Of a stretch of 64,000 bases of DNA, positions 51,661 to 61,008 are shown in pieces. Numbering within the stretch: the stretch's first letter is position 1; each line of letters starts with the position of its first letter. Position numbers and translations under genes: made by a program. The stretch is taken from assembly GCF_016918015.1 (NCBI RefSeq), contig NZ_JAERMK010000020.1:1-64000 (forward strand), written 5' to 3'. Under the pieces are notes generated by a model. That model saw only the letters and a program-made list of their open reading frames with translations, had not been told where the DNA came from and made no database searches. This DNA comes from Glycomyces sp. YM15. GTDB lineage: Bacteria; Actinomycetota; Actinomycetes; Mycobacteriales; Micromonosporaceae.

Positions 51661-52626
51661 CTAGCGCATGGAGACGTGGACGTGGTTGGTGTGATCGGAG
51701 GCGGGGTCGCCGCCCGCACCCGAGTAGGAGCGCCACCCCGAGGACGGCGACCAGAACTCGCGGTACCAGATCACGTATTCGACCCCGAGCGCGTCGGCGT
51801 TGTTGACATACCACGAGGCGAGCTGGTCGCCGTAGGTCTTGTCATCGCCCTGGGCGTCCTGGTTCTGGAACCCCGACTCGTCGGCGGCCCAGTCGCAGGC
51901 GCGGCCGAGCGGGTGCTCACCGGAGCCGCCGGAGCGGTAGCAGGACACGTAGTGGTCGAACCCGGCCTCCTTCGTCTCGTTGTACATGTGGAGGGTCCGC
52001 GGGGTGAGGCAACCGTCGGTGGTGGGGTCGTCCTCGGTGCACCCGCCGCCGTCGCCGCCGTAGCCTTCGGCGGAGGGGGCGCCGCCGTCGGAGCCGGGCC
52101 CGGAGGCCTCCTCGGCGCGGAGCTCTTCGAGCTGTTCCTCGAGTTCCTCGGCGGCCTTCTCGGCGTCTTCGAGCGCGTCCTCGGCGGTCTGGATCTCGTC
52201 GGCGTGCGCGGACCGTTGGGCCTCGAGCTGTTCGAGGAGGGTCCCGGCCTCGTTCATGAGCGCGGCGCGTTCGCCACCGAGGAACCCGGTGTAGGTCATG
52301 GCGTCGACCAGGTCGCTGCTGTTCTCGGAGGAGAGGATCGCGTTGGTGGTCTGGAGGTCGCCTTCGGTGTGGAGGTAGATCGCGTACTCGTTGAGGTCGG
52401 CGGTGAGCTCGTTGAACAGCGTCTGCGTCTGGGCGATCTGCGTCTCCAGTTCGGCGGCGCGGGCGTTCGCGGCGTCGACCGCGTCCTCGGCGTCGGCGAC
52501 CTTGTCGATGGCCTCGGCCAGATCGGATTCGAGGGTCTTCTCGTCCGGTTCGGCCGAGGCCGGCACCGGGAAGAACGCCACGAGGGCGGCGAGGAGCACT
52601 ACGGGGAGGATCTGCTTGCTGCGCAC
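51661..52626 (-). CDS. Secreted coiled-coil protein with M15-like (ARB_07466-type) peptidase domain
   Basis: 321 residues. A Sec signal (KQILPVVLLAALVAFFPVPA SA) is followed by a long coiled coil (about 28-175), as in cell-wall hydrolases such as PcsB and RipA. A Gly/Ser linker leads to a C-terminal domain of M15/ARB_07466 type with HPLGRACDW (zinc His and Asp) and DHTNHVHVSM (second His pair). It likely cleaves peptidoglycan peptides, with the coiled coil as regulator, possibly with FtsEX. GTG 52626 start; no strong ribosome site. Confidence 0.82.
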   Translation of the reverse strand: MRSKQILPVVLLAALVAFFPVPASAEPDEKTLESDLAEAIDKVADAEDAVDAANARAAELETQIAQTQTLFNELTADLNEYAIYLHTEGDLQTTNAILSSENSSDLVDAMTYTGFLGGERAALMNEAGTLLEQLEAQRSAHADEIQTAEDALEDAEKAAEELEEQLEELRAEEASGPGSDGGAPSAEGYGGDGGGCTEDDPTTDGCLTPRTLHMYNETKEAGFDHYVSCYRSGGSGEHPLGRACDWAADESGFQNQDAQGDDKTYGDQLASWYVNNADALGVEYVIWYREFWSPSSGWRSYSGAGGDPASDHTNHVHVSMR

Positions 52627-52683
52627 GGGTGGAGGTCTACTTCCGGAGGGTCGGGTCGCCGCCCTGGCTGGGCGGCGGCCGGT

Positions 52684-53463
52684 TTACAAATCGAGGTCGA
52701 CCACAAGGGGGGCGTGGTCGGAGGCGCCTTTGCCTTTGCGTTCGTTGCGGTCGACGTAGGCGTCGGTCACCGCCGCCTTGAATGCGGGGTTGGCCAGGGC
52801 CAGGTCGATGCGCAGGCCGCGGTTCTTGGGGAAGTCGAGGTTGCGGTAGTCCCAGAACGTGAACGGTTGATCATATTTGAGGGGGCGCGGGTAGACGTCG
52901 GCGAGTCCGGCGGCCTGGAGAGCGGCCAGCGCGTCGCGTTCGTCCTCGGTGATGTGGGTCGTACCCGGCCATTCGTCGACATCCCAGATGTCGTCGTCGG
53001 TGGGGCAGATGTTGTAGTCGCCGAGGGCGGCGAAGGGACGGTCGCCCGCGGCGTCGGCCTTGACGTCGGCGGCGAGGGCCTTGAGGAACGCGAGCTTGTA
53101 CGGGAAGTGCGCGTCGGCGACGTCGCGGCCGTTCGGGATGTACAGGGATTGGACGCGCACGGGCCCGCAGGTGGCGGTGATCGCCCGCGGTTCGGTCGCG
53201 TCACCGAACATCGGCTGGTCGGTGATACCGCGCCGCACGTCCGCGATGCCGACCCGCGAGAGGATCGCGACGCCGTTCCAGCGGCCCAGGCCCCACGCGG
53301 CGGTCTCGTACCCGGCGGCGCTGATCGCCTCCAGCGGCACGTCCGCGTCGGCGCATTTGAGCTCTTGGAGGCAGACCACGTCCGGCTCGGCGGTCCCGAG
53401 CCAGGCGAGCAGCCGCTCGAGGCGGGCTTTGAGCGAGTTGATGTTCCACGTGGCCACGCGCAT
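52684..53463 (-). CDS. xthA: Exodeoxyribonuclease III, first copy
   Basis: 259 residues of the AP-endonuclease family: MRVATWNINSLKARLERLLA, CLQELKCAD (metal Glu), YIPNGRDVAD, ALGDYNICPTDDDIWD and the C-terminal catalytic GASDHAPLVVDLDL (Asp-His). It removes abasic-site and 3' blocks in base excision repair. ATG 53463 gives the canonical start. It is on the minus strand, 56 bases from the large membrane protein gene and separated by it from a second ExoIII-like gene at 55912. Confidence 0.92.
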   Translation of the reverse strand: MRVATWNINSLKARLERLLAWLGTAEPDVVCLQELKCADADVPLEAISAAGYETAAWGLGRWNGVAILSRVGIADVRRGITDQPMFGDATEPRAITATCGPVRVQSLYIPNGRDVADAHFPYKLAFLKALAADVKADAAGDRPFAALGDYNICPTDDDIWDVDEWPGTTHITEDERDALAALQAAGLADVYPRPLKYDQPFTFWDYRNLDFPKNRGLRIDLALANPAFKAAVTDAYVDRNERKGKGASDHAPLVVDLDL

Positions 53464-53518
53464 GAGCCACACCCTACCCGCAACCGGGTCCGCGCTCGGC
53501 GGACCCGGGGTGCGCGGA

Positions 53519-55798
53519 CTAGTTTCCGCTGCTGGGGGCGGTCGAGACAGGGTCCGGTGTGGCCGGTTGAGCACGTTCGGTGCGGGGCCCGACGGCCACG
53601 GCGAGGAGACCGAACCCGAGGGTCGTGGTGAACCCGGTGATGGCGACCCCGGAGTCGTTGACCAGCGCGCCCAGGACCGCGACGGACGTCAATCCGATGA
53701 CCGCGGCCGCGACCTCGAGCGAGCGGATCGGCGCGCGCTTGCGCCAGATGATGATCGCGCCGATGAGCGCCGCGAGCGACACCCACGTCAGCGGCCGACC
53801 GATCGTGCCGATCGCGGCGTCCGCCTTCCGGATCAGGATGTTCGTAGCGGTCCCGTCCAGAACGGACCCGACGAACCGGCCCAGGTGCGTCTGGTCCTCC
53901 TGCGGCCGCAGAAAGTCCAGGAACCCCCCCACCGCGAACACCCCGAACGCGATCCCGCCCGCGATGAGCACGGCCTTGACGGTGAGCTTGCGGCCCCACA
54001 GCTTCCAGCAGCACAAGATCCCCGCCGCCACCAGCGTCAGCGTCCCGCCCATGTCCCGGCCGAGGTTCGGAGCGCCGACGATGACCACCGCGCACACGCC
54101 GATCGCGACCGGCCCCCACACGCGCGCCCGGCCCTTCCAGGGCACGAACGCGATCAAGAGGATCACCGCCGCCGCGAAGACACTGAACGCATAGTTGCCG
54201 AGCCCGGTGAACCGGGCCCCGGCCTGCGCCGTGTACCCCATCGGCGTATGCAGCGGCCACGTCGCACCCGACACCTGGTCAACCGCGATGAGCAGCGCCG
54301 CCGCCCCCGCGATCACCAACACCGGGCGCGCCCCCCGCCGCGTCCACGGCAGCGACGCCGCGACCGTCAGCACCGCCATGCCCGCGGCGATGATCACCCA
54401 GAACGCCACCGACGGATGCTCACCGCGCCACCAATGCGGAATACCCGCCGCGACACCGGCCACCGGCATCGCCGCGACCGCCAAACACACCGCCCGCGCC
54501 ACACCCCGGAACCGGTCCGAACCGCACAGCAACCACACCGCCGCCGCCACCGCGATCACACCAAGCCCCGACAGGACCGAATAGAACACGAAACTGACCG
54601 CGATGACCGACTGCGACGCCGCCGTCTCGTCAATCCCCTGCGCCACCGCGGCCCCGCTCGTACGGCCCTCATCCGGCAGCACCTGGATCGGCGCGCCCGC
54701 CACCGTCGCCGGCACCTCCGCACCGACCGCGCCCAGCGCAGTCGCCGTCAAGTCCACCAACTGCACATACCCGTCGCGGCCCGTCGTCGCCGACGTCAAC
54801 TCGCCCGCCTCGACACCCGCACCCGAATACAGGACCGGGTGCAGCGCCGACGGCGCCGACGCATCCGCCACACCCGCGACCAGCAACCGCCAGTCCTCCG
54901 GCAGCGCCGCCTCGACCTCACCCACCGCCGCATCCGCCTCCGCAGCCGCCCGCGCCCGCACCGCATCAGGCTCCGGCGCGATCTCCCCCGCATCCGACTC
55001 ACCGGCCGACTCGTCCGTGCCGACACCGATATCGTCCTCACCGAGCTGGTCATAGTCCGTGCCCGAATCCGGGGCCTCATCGGCCGTATCGCCCACGACC
55101 ACACCCGGATCCACGACCACCACGTCGCACGCGGCCATCGCCTCACCCAACGACGCCAAGCCCGGCGCCCAGAACGAGACCCGGCCCTCCGTGTCCGCCG
55201 CGGCCAACGCCGCACCGTCACCGATCCCCGCCACACACGCACCCGGATCCGGCTCGACCACCGGCTCACCCGCGGCCTCCGCCTCCAACGCCGCCGCCTC
55301 CTCAGCAGCCGCCATCGCCGCCACCGCATCAGCGAACGAACCGAGCCGAGCCCCGTAATTGAACGACTCGTTCGCCTCGACCAACGCCCCCCAGCCGTCG
55401 ACCGACCAACCGTCACCGTCCTCCACCGGAGCCGGCAACCGCGACTGCGCCGCACACTGCGCATCACGCGGCGCCGCACCACCCGCACGCTCACCCGCGC
55501 CCAGACTCAACCAACCCGCCTCAGGACACGTCCACGACCCGATCGTGCGCACACTCATCGACGCCGACGCACCCGAACCCGCCATCGCCCACAAATGCGG
55601 CGTCACCGACGCGTCGATATCCGTCCACGCCAACCCCGGCACACCGAACACGACGATCCCCGCGACCTCGTCCTCCTCGGCCGCAACCGCCGCCGGAGGC
55701 AACGCCAGCACCGCACACACCACCGCCAGCACGGCCGCGAAACCCCGCACCCACGAACCGCCCCCGCCGCGCACCGGCACCCCCGCCTCCCAAGTCAT
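53519..55798 (-). CDS. Large membrane protein with degenerate alkaline-phosphatase-like ectodomain
   Basis: 759 residues: a signal/anchor helix (WVRGFAAVLAVVCAVLALPP), an extracellular part (about 40-400) and some ten membrane helices (about 405-735). The ectodomain begins like a phosphatase/sulfatase (GIVVFGVPGLAWTDIDASVT PHLWAMAGSGASASMSVRTI) but shows no clear metal set, and carries an acidic Asp/Glu insert near 260-290. Similar proteins of unknown function are conserved in actinobacteria. ATG 55798 is used; the promoter is in the gap shared with the divergent ExoIII gene. Codons end mostly in G, opposite to its neighbours. Confidence 0.75.
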   Translation of the reverse strand: MTWEAGVPVRGGGGSWVRGFAAVLAVVCAVLALPPAAVAAEEDEVAGIVVFGVPGLAWTDIDASVTPHLWAMAGSGASASMSVRTIGSWTCPEAGWLSLGAGERAGGAAPRDAQCAAQSRLPAPVEDGDGWSVDGWGALVEANESFNYGARLGSFADAVAAMAAAEEAAALEAEAAGEPVVEPDPGACVAGIGDGAALAAADTEGRVSFWAPGLASLGEAMAACDVVVVDPGVVVGDTADEAPDSGTDYDQLGEDDIGVGTDESAGESDAGEIAPEPDAVRARAAAEADAAVGEVEAALPEDWRLLVAGVADASAPSALHPVLYSGAGVEAGELTSATTGRDGYVQLVDLTATALGAVGAEVPATVAGAPIQVLPDEGRTSGAAVAQGIDETAASQSVIAVSFVFYSVLSGLGVIAVAAAVWLLCGSDRFRGVARAVCLAVAAMPVAGVAAGIPHWWRGEHPSVAFWVIIAAGMAVLTVAASLPWTRRGARPVLVIAGAAALLIAVDQVSGATWPLHTPMGYTAQAGARFTGLGNYAFSVFAAAVILLIAFVPWKGRARVWGPVAIGVCAVVIVGAPNLGRDMGGTLTLVAAGILCCWKLWGRKLTVKAVLIAGGIAFGVFAVGGFLDFLRPQEDQTHLGRFVGSVLDGTATNILIRKADAAIGTIGRPLTWVSLAALIGAIIIWRKRAPIRSLEVAAAVIGLTSVAVLGALVNDSGVAITGFTTTLGFGLLAVAVGPRTERAQPATPDPVSTAPSSGN

Positions 55799-55911
55799 GC
55801 CAGCAGTCTACGGAGTCCCCCCACCGCCACCCGCCGCCGACCGACAGACCTTCGCCACACCCCGTCGCGCCGCGACCGCCGACACCCCCGTACCCGCGTT
55901 AGGCTCGCCCC

Positions 55912-56709
55912 ATGCGCACCATCGCCACCGCCAACGTCAACGGAATCCGCGCCGCCGCCAAAAAAGGCATCGTCCCCTGGCTCGAACAGACCCAAGCCGA
56001 CGTGGTGCTCCTCCAAGAAGTCCGCGCCGACCACACCCAGATCCCCGCCGAAGCCCTCGAAGCCGGCGGCTGGCACTGGCACATCGCCCCCTCCACCGTC
56101 GCCAAAGGACGCGCCGGCGTCGCCGTCCTCACCCGCACCGAACCCGAAGCCGCCCGCATCGGCTTCGGCGCCGAATTCGACGACCACGGCCGCTACGCCG
56201 AAGTCGACCTCCCCGGCCTCACCGTCGCCAGCCTCTACCTCCCCTCCGGCGAAACCGACACCCCCCGCCAGGTCGAAAAAGAACGCTTCATGACCGTCTT
56301 CGCCGAATACCTCGCCGAAGCCGCCAAGAAAGCCGCCGCCGACGGCCGCGAACTCCTCGTCTGCGGCGACTGGAACATCGCCCACGCCGAACCCGACCTC
56401 AAGAACTGGAAATCCAACAAGAAGACCGCCGGATTCCTCCCAGGCGAACGCGCCTGGCTCACCGACCTCTACAACACCGGCACCTTCGTCGACGTCGTCC
56501 GCGCCCTCAACCCCGGCGTCGACGGCCCCTACTCCTGGTGGTCCTACCGCGGCCGCGCCTTCGACAACGACGCCGGCTGGCGCATCGACCTCCACGTCGC
56601 CACCACCGCCCTCGCCGCCAAAGCCACCAAAGCCTGGGTCGACCGCGCCCCCGCCCACGACCAACGCTGGTCCGACCACGCCCCCGTCCTGGTGACCTAC
56701 GACCACTAA
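55912..56709 (+). CDS. Exodeoxyribonuclease III, second copy
   Basis: 265 residues: RTIATANVNGIRAAAKKGIV, LLQEVRADHTQIPAEALEAG, LYLPSGETDTPRQVEKERFM, LLVCGDWNIAHAEPDLKNWK and WSDHAPVLVTYDH, all ExoIII landmarks. It differs clearly from the copy at 52684 (ExoIII subgroup with NGIRAA and long KNWKSNKK loop), so it is an old paralog rather than a recent duplicate. ATG 55912 start. Almost every codon ends in C, unlike the minus-strand gene beside it. Confidence 0.9.
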   Translation: MRTIATANVNGIRAAAKKGIVPWLEQTQADVVLLQEVRADHTQIPAEALEAGGWHWHIAPSTVAKGRAGVAVLTRTEPEAARIGFGAEFDDHGRYAEVDLPGLTVASLYLPSGETDTPRQVEKERFMTVFAEYLAEAAKKAAADGRELLVCGDWNIAHAEPDLKNWKSNKKTAGFLPGERAWLTDLYNTGTFVDVVRALNPGVDGPYSWWSYRGRAFDNDAGWRIDLHVATTALAAKATKAWVDRAPAHDQRWSDHAPVLVTYDH

Positions 56710-56715
56710 CCCCCG

Positions 56716-56733
56716 CCTGGCCGACCGGCCAGG
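56716..56733 (+). terminator. Short hairpin after the second ExoIII gene
   Basis: CCTGGCC and GGCCAGG form a perfect 7-bp stem with a GACC loop, 6 bases after the stop at 56709. It may be a weak terminator. It also lies just before the start of the helicase gene. Confidence 0.5.
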
Positions 56734-56746
56734 TGAACGGGCACCA

Positions 56747-59239
56747 TTGAACCCCGTGAGCCTCATCGACTACCTGCCGTCCTCGAACGCACCCGAACCC
56801 GACGACGTCTACACGGCCTTCGCACAATGGGCCGAAGACGCCGGGATCGTCCTCTACGAGCACCAGGAAGAGGCCCTCCTGGCCATCTGCACCGGCCAGA
56901 ACACCATCATCGCCACCCCCACCGGCTCCGGCAAATCCCTCATCGCGGCCGCAGCGCACTTCAACGCGCTCGCCAACCAACGCACCTCCTTCTACACCGC
57001 ACCGATCAAAGCACTCGTATCAGAGAAATTCTTCGAACTGTGCGAGCAGTTCGGACACGAGAACGTCGGCATGCTCACCGGCGACGCCGCCGTCAACCCC
57101 GACGCACCCCTCATCTGCTGCACCGCCGAAATCCTCGCCAACCTCGCCCTACGCGAAGGCACCGACCTCGACTGCGACTCCGTCGTCGCCGACGAATTCC
57201 ACTTCTACGCCGAACCCGACCGCGGCTGGGCCTGGCAAGTCCCCCTCCTCGAACTCCACCGCGCCCAATTCACACTCATGTCCGCAACCCTCGGCGACAC
57301 CGAGTTCTTCCAGAACGACCTCACCCGCCGCACCAGCCGCGAAACCGCCGTCATCGCCTCCGCGACCCGACCCGTACCCCTCCACTACGAATACCGCAAG
57401 ACCCCACTCCACGAGACCGTCGAAAACCTCGTCGCGAACAACCGCGCCCCGGCCTACATCGTCCACTTCACACAGGCCGCGGCACTCGACACCGCCCAAG
57501 CCCTCTCAAGCCTCAACCTCGTCGACAAGAACGCCAAGACCGCGATCGCCACCGCACTCGGCGGCTTCCGCTTCACCACCAAGTTCGGACAGACCCTCGC
57601 ACGGCTCGTCCGCTCCGGCATCGGCGTCCACCACGCCGGGATGCTCCCCAAATACCGACGCCTCGTCGAACGCCTCGCCCAACAAGGCCTGCTCAAGATC
57701 ATCTGCGGCACCGACACCCTCGGCGTCGGCATCAACGTCCCGATCCGCACCGTCCTCTTCACCGGCCTCACCAAATACGACGGCCGCCGCACCCGCCGCC
57801 TGCGCGCCCGCGAATTCCACCAGATCGCCGGCCGCGCCGGCCGCGCCGGATTCGACACCGAAGGCTTCGTCGTCTGCGAAGCCCCCGAGCACGTGATCGA
57901 AAACGAGAAGGCCATGCAGAAATTCGGCCTCGACCCCAAAAAACGCAAGAAGATGGCGAAGAAGAAACCCCCCGAAGGCTTCGTCGGCTGGTCCGACGAC
58001 ACCTTCGCCGCGCTCGCAGAAGCCCCGCCGGAACCACTCCAATCGCGCATGCGCATGACCCACGCAATGCTCATCAACCTGCTCGCCCGTCCCGGCAACA
58101 CCTTCCAGCACGTGCGCACCCTCATCGAGGACTCCCACGCCGACCGGACCACGCAGCTGAAGATGGCCCGCACCGCACTCACCATCACCCGCACCCTCCG
58201 CGACGCCGGCATCATCGTCATCGACGGCGGCAAAGTCGAACTCACCGTCGACATGCCCGACCACTTCGCGCTCAACCAGCCGCTCGCCCCGTTCGCTTTG
58301 GCGGCCCTGGAGCTGCTCGACCCCGAGTCGGACGAGTACGCGATGGACGTCGTCTCCATCGTCGAATCCACGTTGGAGGGACCCGGTCAGATTCTCGCCG
58401 CCCAGCGCAACAAGGCCAAGGGCGCCGCGATCGACGCGATGAAAGCCGACGGCCTCGACTACTACGACCGCATGAACCAGCTCGAAGACGCCGAAGTGGA
58501 CTACCCGAAGCCGCTCGCCGAACTCCTCGACGACGCGTTCAGCGCCTACCGGACCAGCCACCCGTGGGCCGCCGACTACCAGCTCGAACCCAAGTCGATC
58601 CTCCGCGAGATCTGGGAGGGCCGCATGAGCTTCGGCGAGTACATCGGCCTCTACGGCATCCAGCGCGGCGAGGGCCTGCTCCTGCGGTACCTCTCGAGCG
58701 CCTACAAGGCCCTCGTCCAGACGCTCCCGGAGGACACCGGCGGCCCCGAGCTCGACGACCTCACCGCCTGGCTCGGCGAGACCATCCGCCAGACCGACTC
58801 CTCGCTCATCAACGAGTGGGAGCAGCTCACCAACCCCGCCGAGGACGAGAACCTCGACACCGGACGCCCCAACCGGGCCTTCACCGACAACGAGCGGGCC
58901 TTCACCATCGCCGTCCGCAACGCCGCCTTCCGGCATGTGGAGCTCGCCGCGAACGACCGCGTCGAAGCCTTGGCCGCGTTGGACACCGGCTGGACCGCCT
59001 CCAAATGGGACGCCGCCCTCGAACGCTACTTCCAGGCCCACGACGACATCGGCACCGCCGGTGCCGCACGCGGCAACGAGTTCCTCGACATCGCCAAGGA
59101 AGGGCGCACCTGGACCGTCCGCCAGACCATCGACGACCCGGCGGGCGACAAGGACTGGGCCATGGTCTTCAAGGTCGACCTCGACGCCTCCGACGAGACG
59201 GGCACCGTCGTCATGACCCTGGAGGACTTCACCGACTAG
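56747..59239 (+). CDS. Ski2-like DEAD/DEAH-box helicase
   Basis: 830 residues. Motif I is ATPTGSGKSLIAAAA (about 50-64), motif Ia TAPIKALVSEKF, motif II ADEFHFYAEPDRGW (DEFH, variant of DEVH), motif III TLMSATL, motif V VGINVPIRTVLFTGL and motif VI QIAGRAGRAGF. A lysine-rich insert (DPKKRKKMAKKKPP) and a long C-terminal helical part follow. This matches the actinobacterial SKI2-subfamily RNA helicases. It unwinds RNA or DNA in an ATP-dependent way; the substrate is not known. TTG 56747 has AGGTGA 10 bases upstream; GTG 56756 is the alternative. Codon choice changes abruptly near 58,270. Confidence 0.88.
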   Translation: MNPVSLIDYLPSSNAPEPDDVYTAFAQWAEDAGIVLYEHQEEALLAICTGQNTIIATPTGSGKSLIAAAAHFNALANQRTSFYTAPIKALVSEKFFELCEQFGHENVGMLTGDAAVNPDAPLICCTAEILANLALREGTDLDCDSVVADEFHFYAEPDRGWAWQVPLLELHRAQFTLMSATLGDTEFFQNDLTRRTSRETAVIASATRPVPLHYEYRKTPLHETVENLVANNRAPAYIVHFTQAAALDTAQALSSLNLVDKNAKTAIATALGGFRFTTKFGQTLARLVRSGIGVHHAGMLPKYRRLVERLAQQGLLKIICGTDTLGVGINVPIRTVLFTGLTKYDGRRTRRLRAREFHQIAGRAGRAGFDTEGFVVCEAPEHVIENEKAMQKFGLDPKKRKKMAKKKPPEGFVGWSDDTFAALAEAPPEPLQSRMRMTHAMLINLLARPGNTFQHVRTLIEDSHADRTTQLKMARTALTITRTLRDAGIIVIDGGKVELTVDMPDHFALNQPLAPFALAALELLDPESDEYAMDVVSIVESTLEGPGQILAAQRNKAKGAAIDAMKADGLDYYDRMNQLEDAEVDYPKPLAELLDDAFSAYRTSHPWAADYQLEPKSILREIWEGRMSFGEYIGLYGIQRGEGLLLRYLSSAYKALVQTLPEDTGGPELDDLTAWLGETIRQTDSSLINEWEQLTNPAEDENLDTGRPNRAFTDNERAFTIAVRNAAFRHVELAANDRVEALAALDTGWTASKWDAALERYFQAHDDIGTAGAARGNEFLDIAKEGRTWTVRQTIDDPAGDKDWAMVFKVDLDASDETGTVVMTLEDFTD

Positions 59240-59535
59240 CGTTGGACCACAAGGAATCCGAGGAGTCGGTAGCATCTCCTGATGTCCCGACTCCTCCTGC
59301 CCTCGGCCTCGTGGTCCGAGTGCCACGCGGCGAGCCGCAACCGCCGCGCACCGCCGTCGCCATCGACGTCCGCTCCTGCGACACCGAACTGCGCAGGTGC
59401 AGTAGCGATCCCACCGTCCGCGACGATCCCAACCATCCGGCCGACAGCGGCACCGCTGACGGCCGGCTCCACGAACTGCTTGACTCCGCGCCGTAAACCC
59501 CTGCCACGCACGACCATTGATGGCAGAATCAGCCG
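59240..59535. other. Intergenic region with a terminator-like hairpin
   Basis: GAGGAGTCGG (59260-59269) pairs perfectly with CCGACTCCTC (59287-59296) across a 17-base loop, 20 bases after the helicase stop. Apart from this the stretch has no supported gene; frames crossing it lack ribosome sites. The 3' part probably carries the promoter for the GTG start at 59536, where CAGAAT about 10 bases upstream may be a -10 element for a leaderless transcript. Confidence 0.45.
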
Positions 59536-60579
59536 GTGCTCTCCAACCCGCTTCACTCCCCCGTCGGCTCCCCGATCCACACCGTCGCCGCGCTCCAGCA
59601 CAACGCCGGGAACCAGGCCACCGGCGGCATCTGGCGGGTCTCCGGGCCCGGCGGGGACGCGGTCCTCAAGCACCTCACGCCCGACGGCGACGGCTTCGAG
59701 CACTGGGAAGCCTCCGCCGACCCTAGGCACTGGAACTTCTGGCAGCGCGAGTACCTCGCGTACATGTCCGGGTTCGCGGCCTCCTACGGCCGGGAATCCG
59801 GGATCGGCACGCCCGCACTCCTCGCCGCCGGGGAACGGCCCGACGGCAGCCGCGAACTGTGGCTCGAAGCGGTCGACGGCGTCCACGGCCGCCACTGGAC
59901 CGTCCCGATGCTCGCCGACTTCGCCCACCGCCTGGGCGTTGTCCAAGCGCTGCACCGCGACAGCCCCGAGCAAGCCTGGCATTCGCGGCGGTTCCTGCGC
60001 CAGTACGCCGGCCGCCGTGACTACCCCGGCATTCCGTGGGACCAGGCGGCCGCGGCCGCACACTGGCCGCGGGACACCCGCGAGGGACTGCGCCTGATCT
60101 GGGAACGCCGCGACGATCTCTTCGCCGTCGCCGAGAGCCTGCCGCAGACGATCTGCCACCTCGACGTGTGGCCGATGAACCTCGTCCAGCGCGAGGGCCG
60201 ACCAGTCCTCCTCGACTGGTCCTTCACCGGACGGGGCGCCATCGGCGAGGATGTCGCGAACCTCATCGCGGACACGTTCTTCGACGGCCTCCAGCCCGTC
60301 GACCGCCTCGCCGAGACTGAAGCGCTCGTCACCGACGCCTACCTCGCCGGCCTCGCCGAGACCGGATACTTCGAGCGCGAAGCGACCCGAAAAGCCATCG
60401 CCGCCACCGGCGCCGCCAAGTACTGTTGGCTCGCCCCGGCAATGCTCACCCGCCTCGCCGCGGGCCGACCGATCGCCAGCGCCGACTACGACGCCGCCGG
60501 GGACGCGGCGGTGCTCCAGCGGCGCCGCCCGATCTTCGACATGCTCGTCCGCTGGTCCCGCACCGCCCTCGACCTCTGA
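59536..60579 (+). CDS. Aminoglycoside phosphotransferase (APH) family kinase
   Basis: 347 residues with kinase landmarks: ICHLDVWPMNLVQREG is the catalytic loop (H-x-D-x4-N), and LLDWSFTGRGAIGEDVANLI the metal-binding DW/DFG-like motif. The N-terminal ATP-binding lobe (VLKHLTPDGDGFEHWEASAD) holds the Lys. The family includes small-molecule kinases for choline, homoserine or antibiotics; resistance cannot be claimed. GTG 59536 was used. It is followed after 9 bases by the ArfB-like gene. Confidence 0.8.
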   Translation: MLSNPLHSPVGSPIHTVAALQHNAGNQATGGIWRVSGPGGDAVLKHLTPDGDGFEHWEASADPRHWNFWQREYLAYMSGFAASYGRESGIGTPALLAAGERPDGSRELWLEAVDGVHGRHWTVPMLADFAHRLGVVQALHRDSPEQAWHSRRFLRQYAGRRDYPGIPWDQAAAAAHWPRDTREGLRLIWERRDDLFAVAESLPQTICHLDVWPMNLVQREGRPVLLDWSFTGRGAIGEDVANLIADTFFDGLQPVDRLAETEALVTDAYLAGLAETGYFEREATRKAIAATGAAKYCWLAPAMLTRLAAGRPIASADYDAAGDAAVLQRRRPIFDMLVRWSRTALDL

Positions 60580-60588
60580 GAGACCGCC

Positions 60589-61008
60589 ATGCCCGTCCAG
60601 ATCACCGAGACCGTCGCCATCCCCGACAGTGAACTGCGGTGGCGATTCTCGCGGTCCTCGGGCCCGGGCGGCCAAGGCGTCAACACCACCGATTCACGGG
60701 TGGAACTCGTGTTCGATCTGGCCGGCACGAAGGCGCTGCCGCCCGCGCTCGTCGAACGAGCGCTCGCGCGCCTCGGCGACCGGCTCGTGGACGGCTCGGT
60801 GGTGATAGCCGCGTCGGAGTTCCGCTCCCAGCTGCGCAACCGCGAGGCCGCCCAGGAGCGCCTCGCCGAACTCATGCGGCGGGCGATCGCCGCACCACCG
60901 CCCCCGCGCAAGGCCAGGAAACCCTCGAAGGGCGCGAAACGGCGGCGCCTGGAGGACAAGCGCCGCCGTTCGGACGTCAAGAAGCTGCGCCGCAGCACCG
61001 ATGACTAG
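60589..61008 (+). CDS. arfB: Ribosome-rescue peptide-release factor (ArfB/YaeJ-like)
   Basis: 139 residues. The catalytic GGQ is in [20 protein letters not shown], and the C-terminal tail ([20 protein letters not shown]) is lysine/arginine-rich, as required to enter the empty mRNA channel of a stalled ribosome. It hydrolyses peptidyl-tRNA on non-stop ribosomes. ATG 60589. Its stop overlaps the convergent GH43 stop by four bases (CTAG). Confidence 0.9.
   Translation: MPVQITETVAIPDSELRWRFSRSSGPGGQGVNTTDSRVELVFDLAGTKALPPALVERALARLGDRLVDGSVVIAASEFRSQLRNREAAQERLAELMRRAIAAPPPPRKARKPSKGAKRRRLEDKRRRSDVKKLRRSTDD

Noticed and set aside
59229-59507. Minus-strand 92-codon frame after the helicase
   Set aside because: Ser/Arg-rich low-complexity product without ribosome site; overlaps a terminator-like hairpin.
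59536-60579. Antibiotic resistance gene
   Set aside because: The APH fold includes many metabolic kinases; no residues specific to aminoglycoside binding could be identified.
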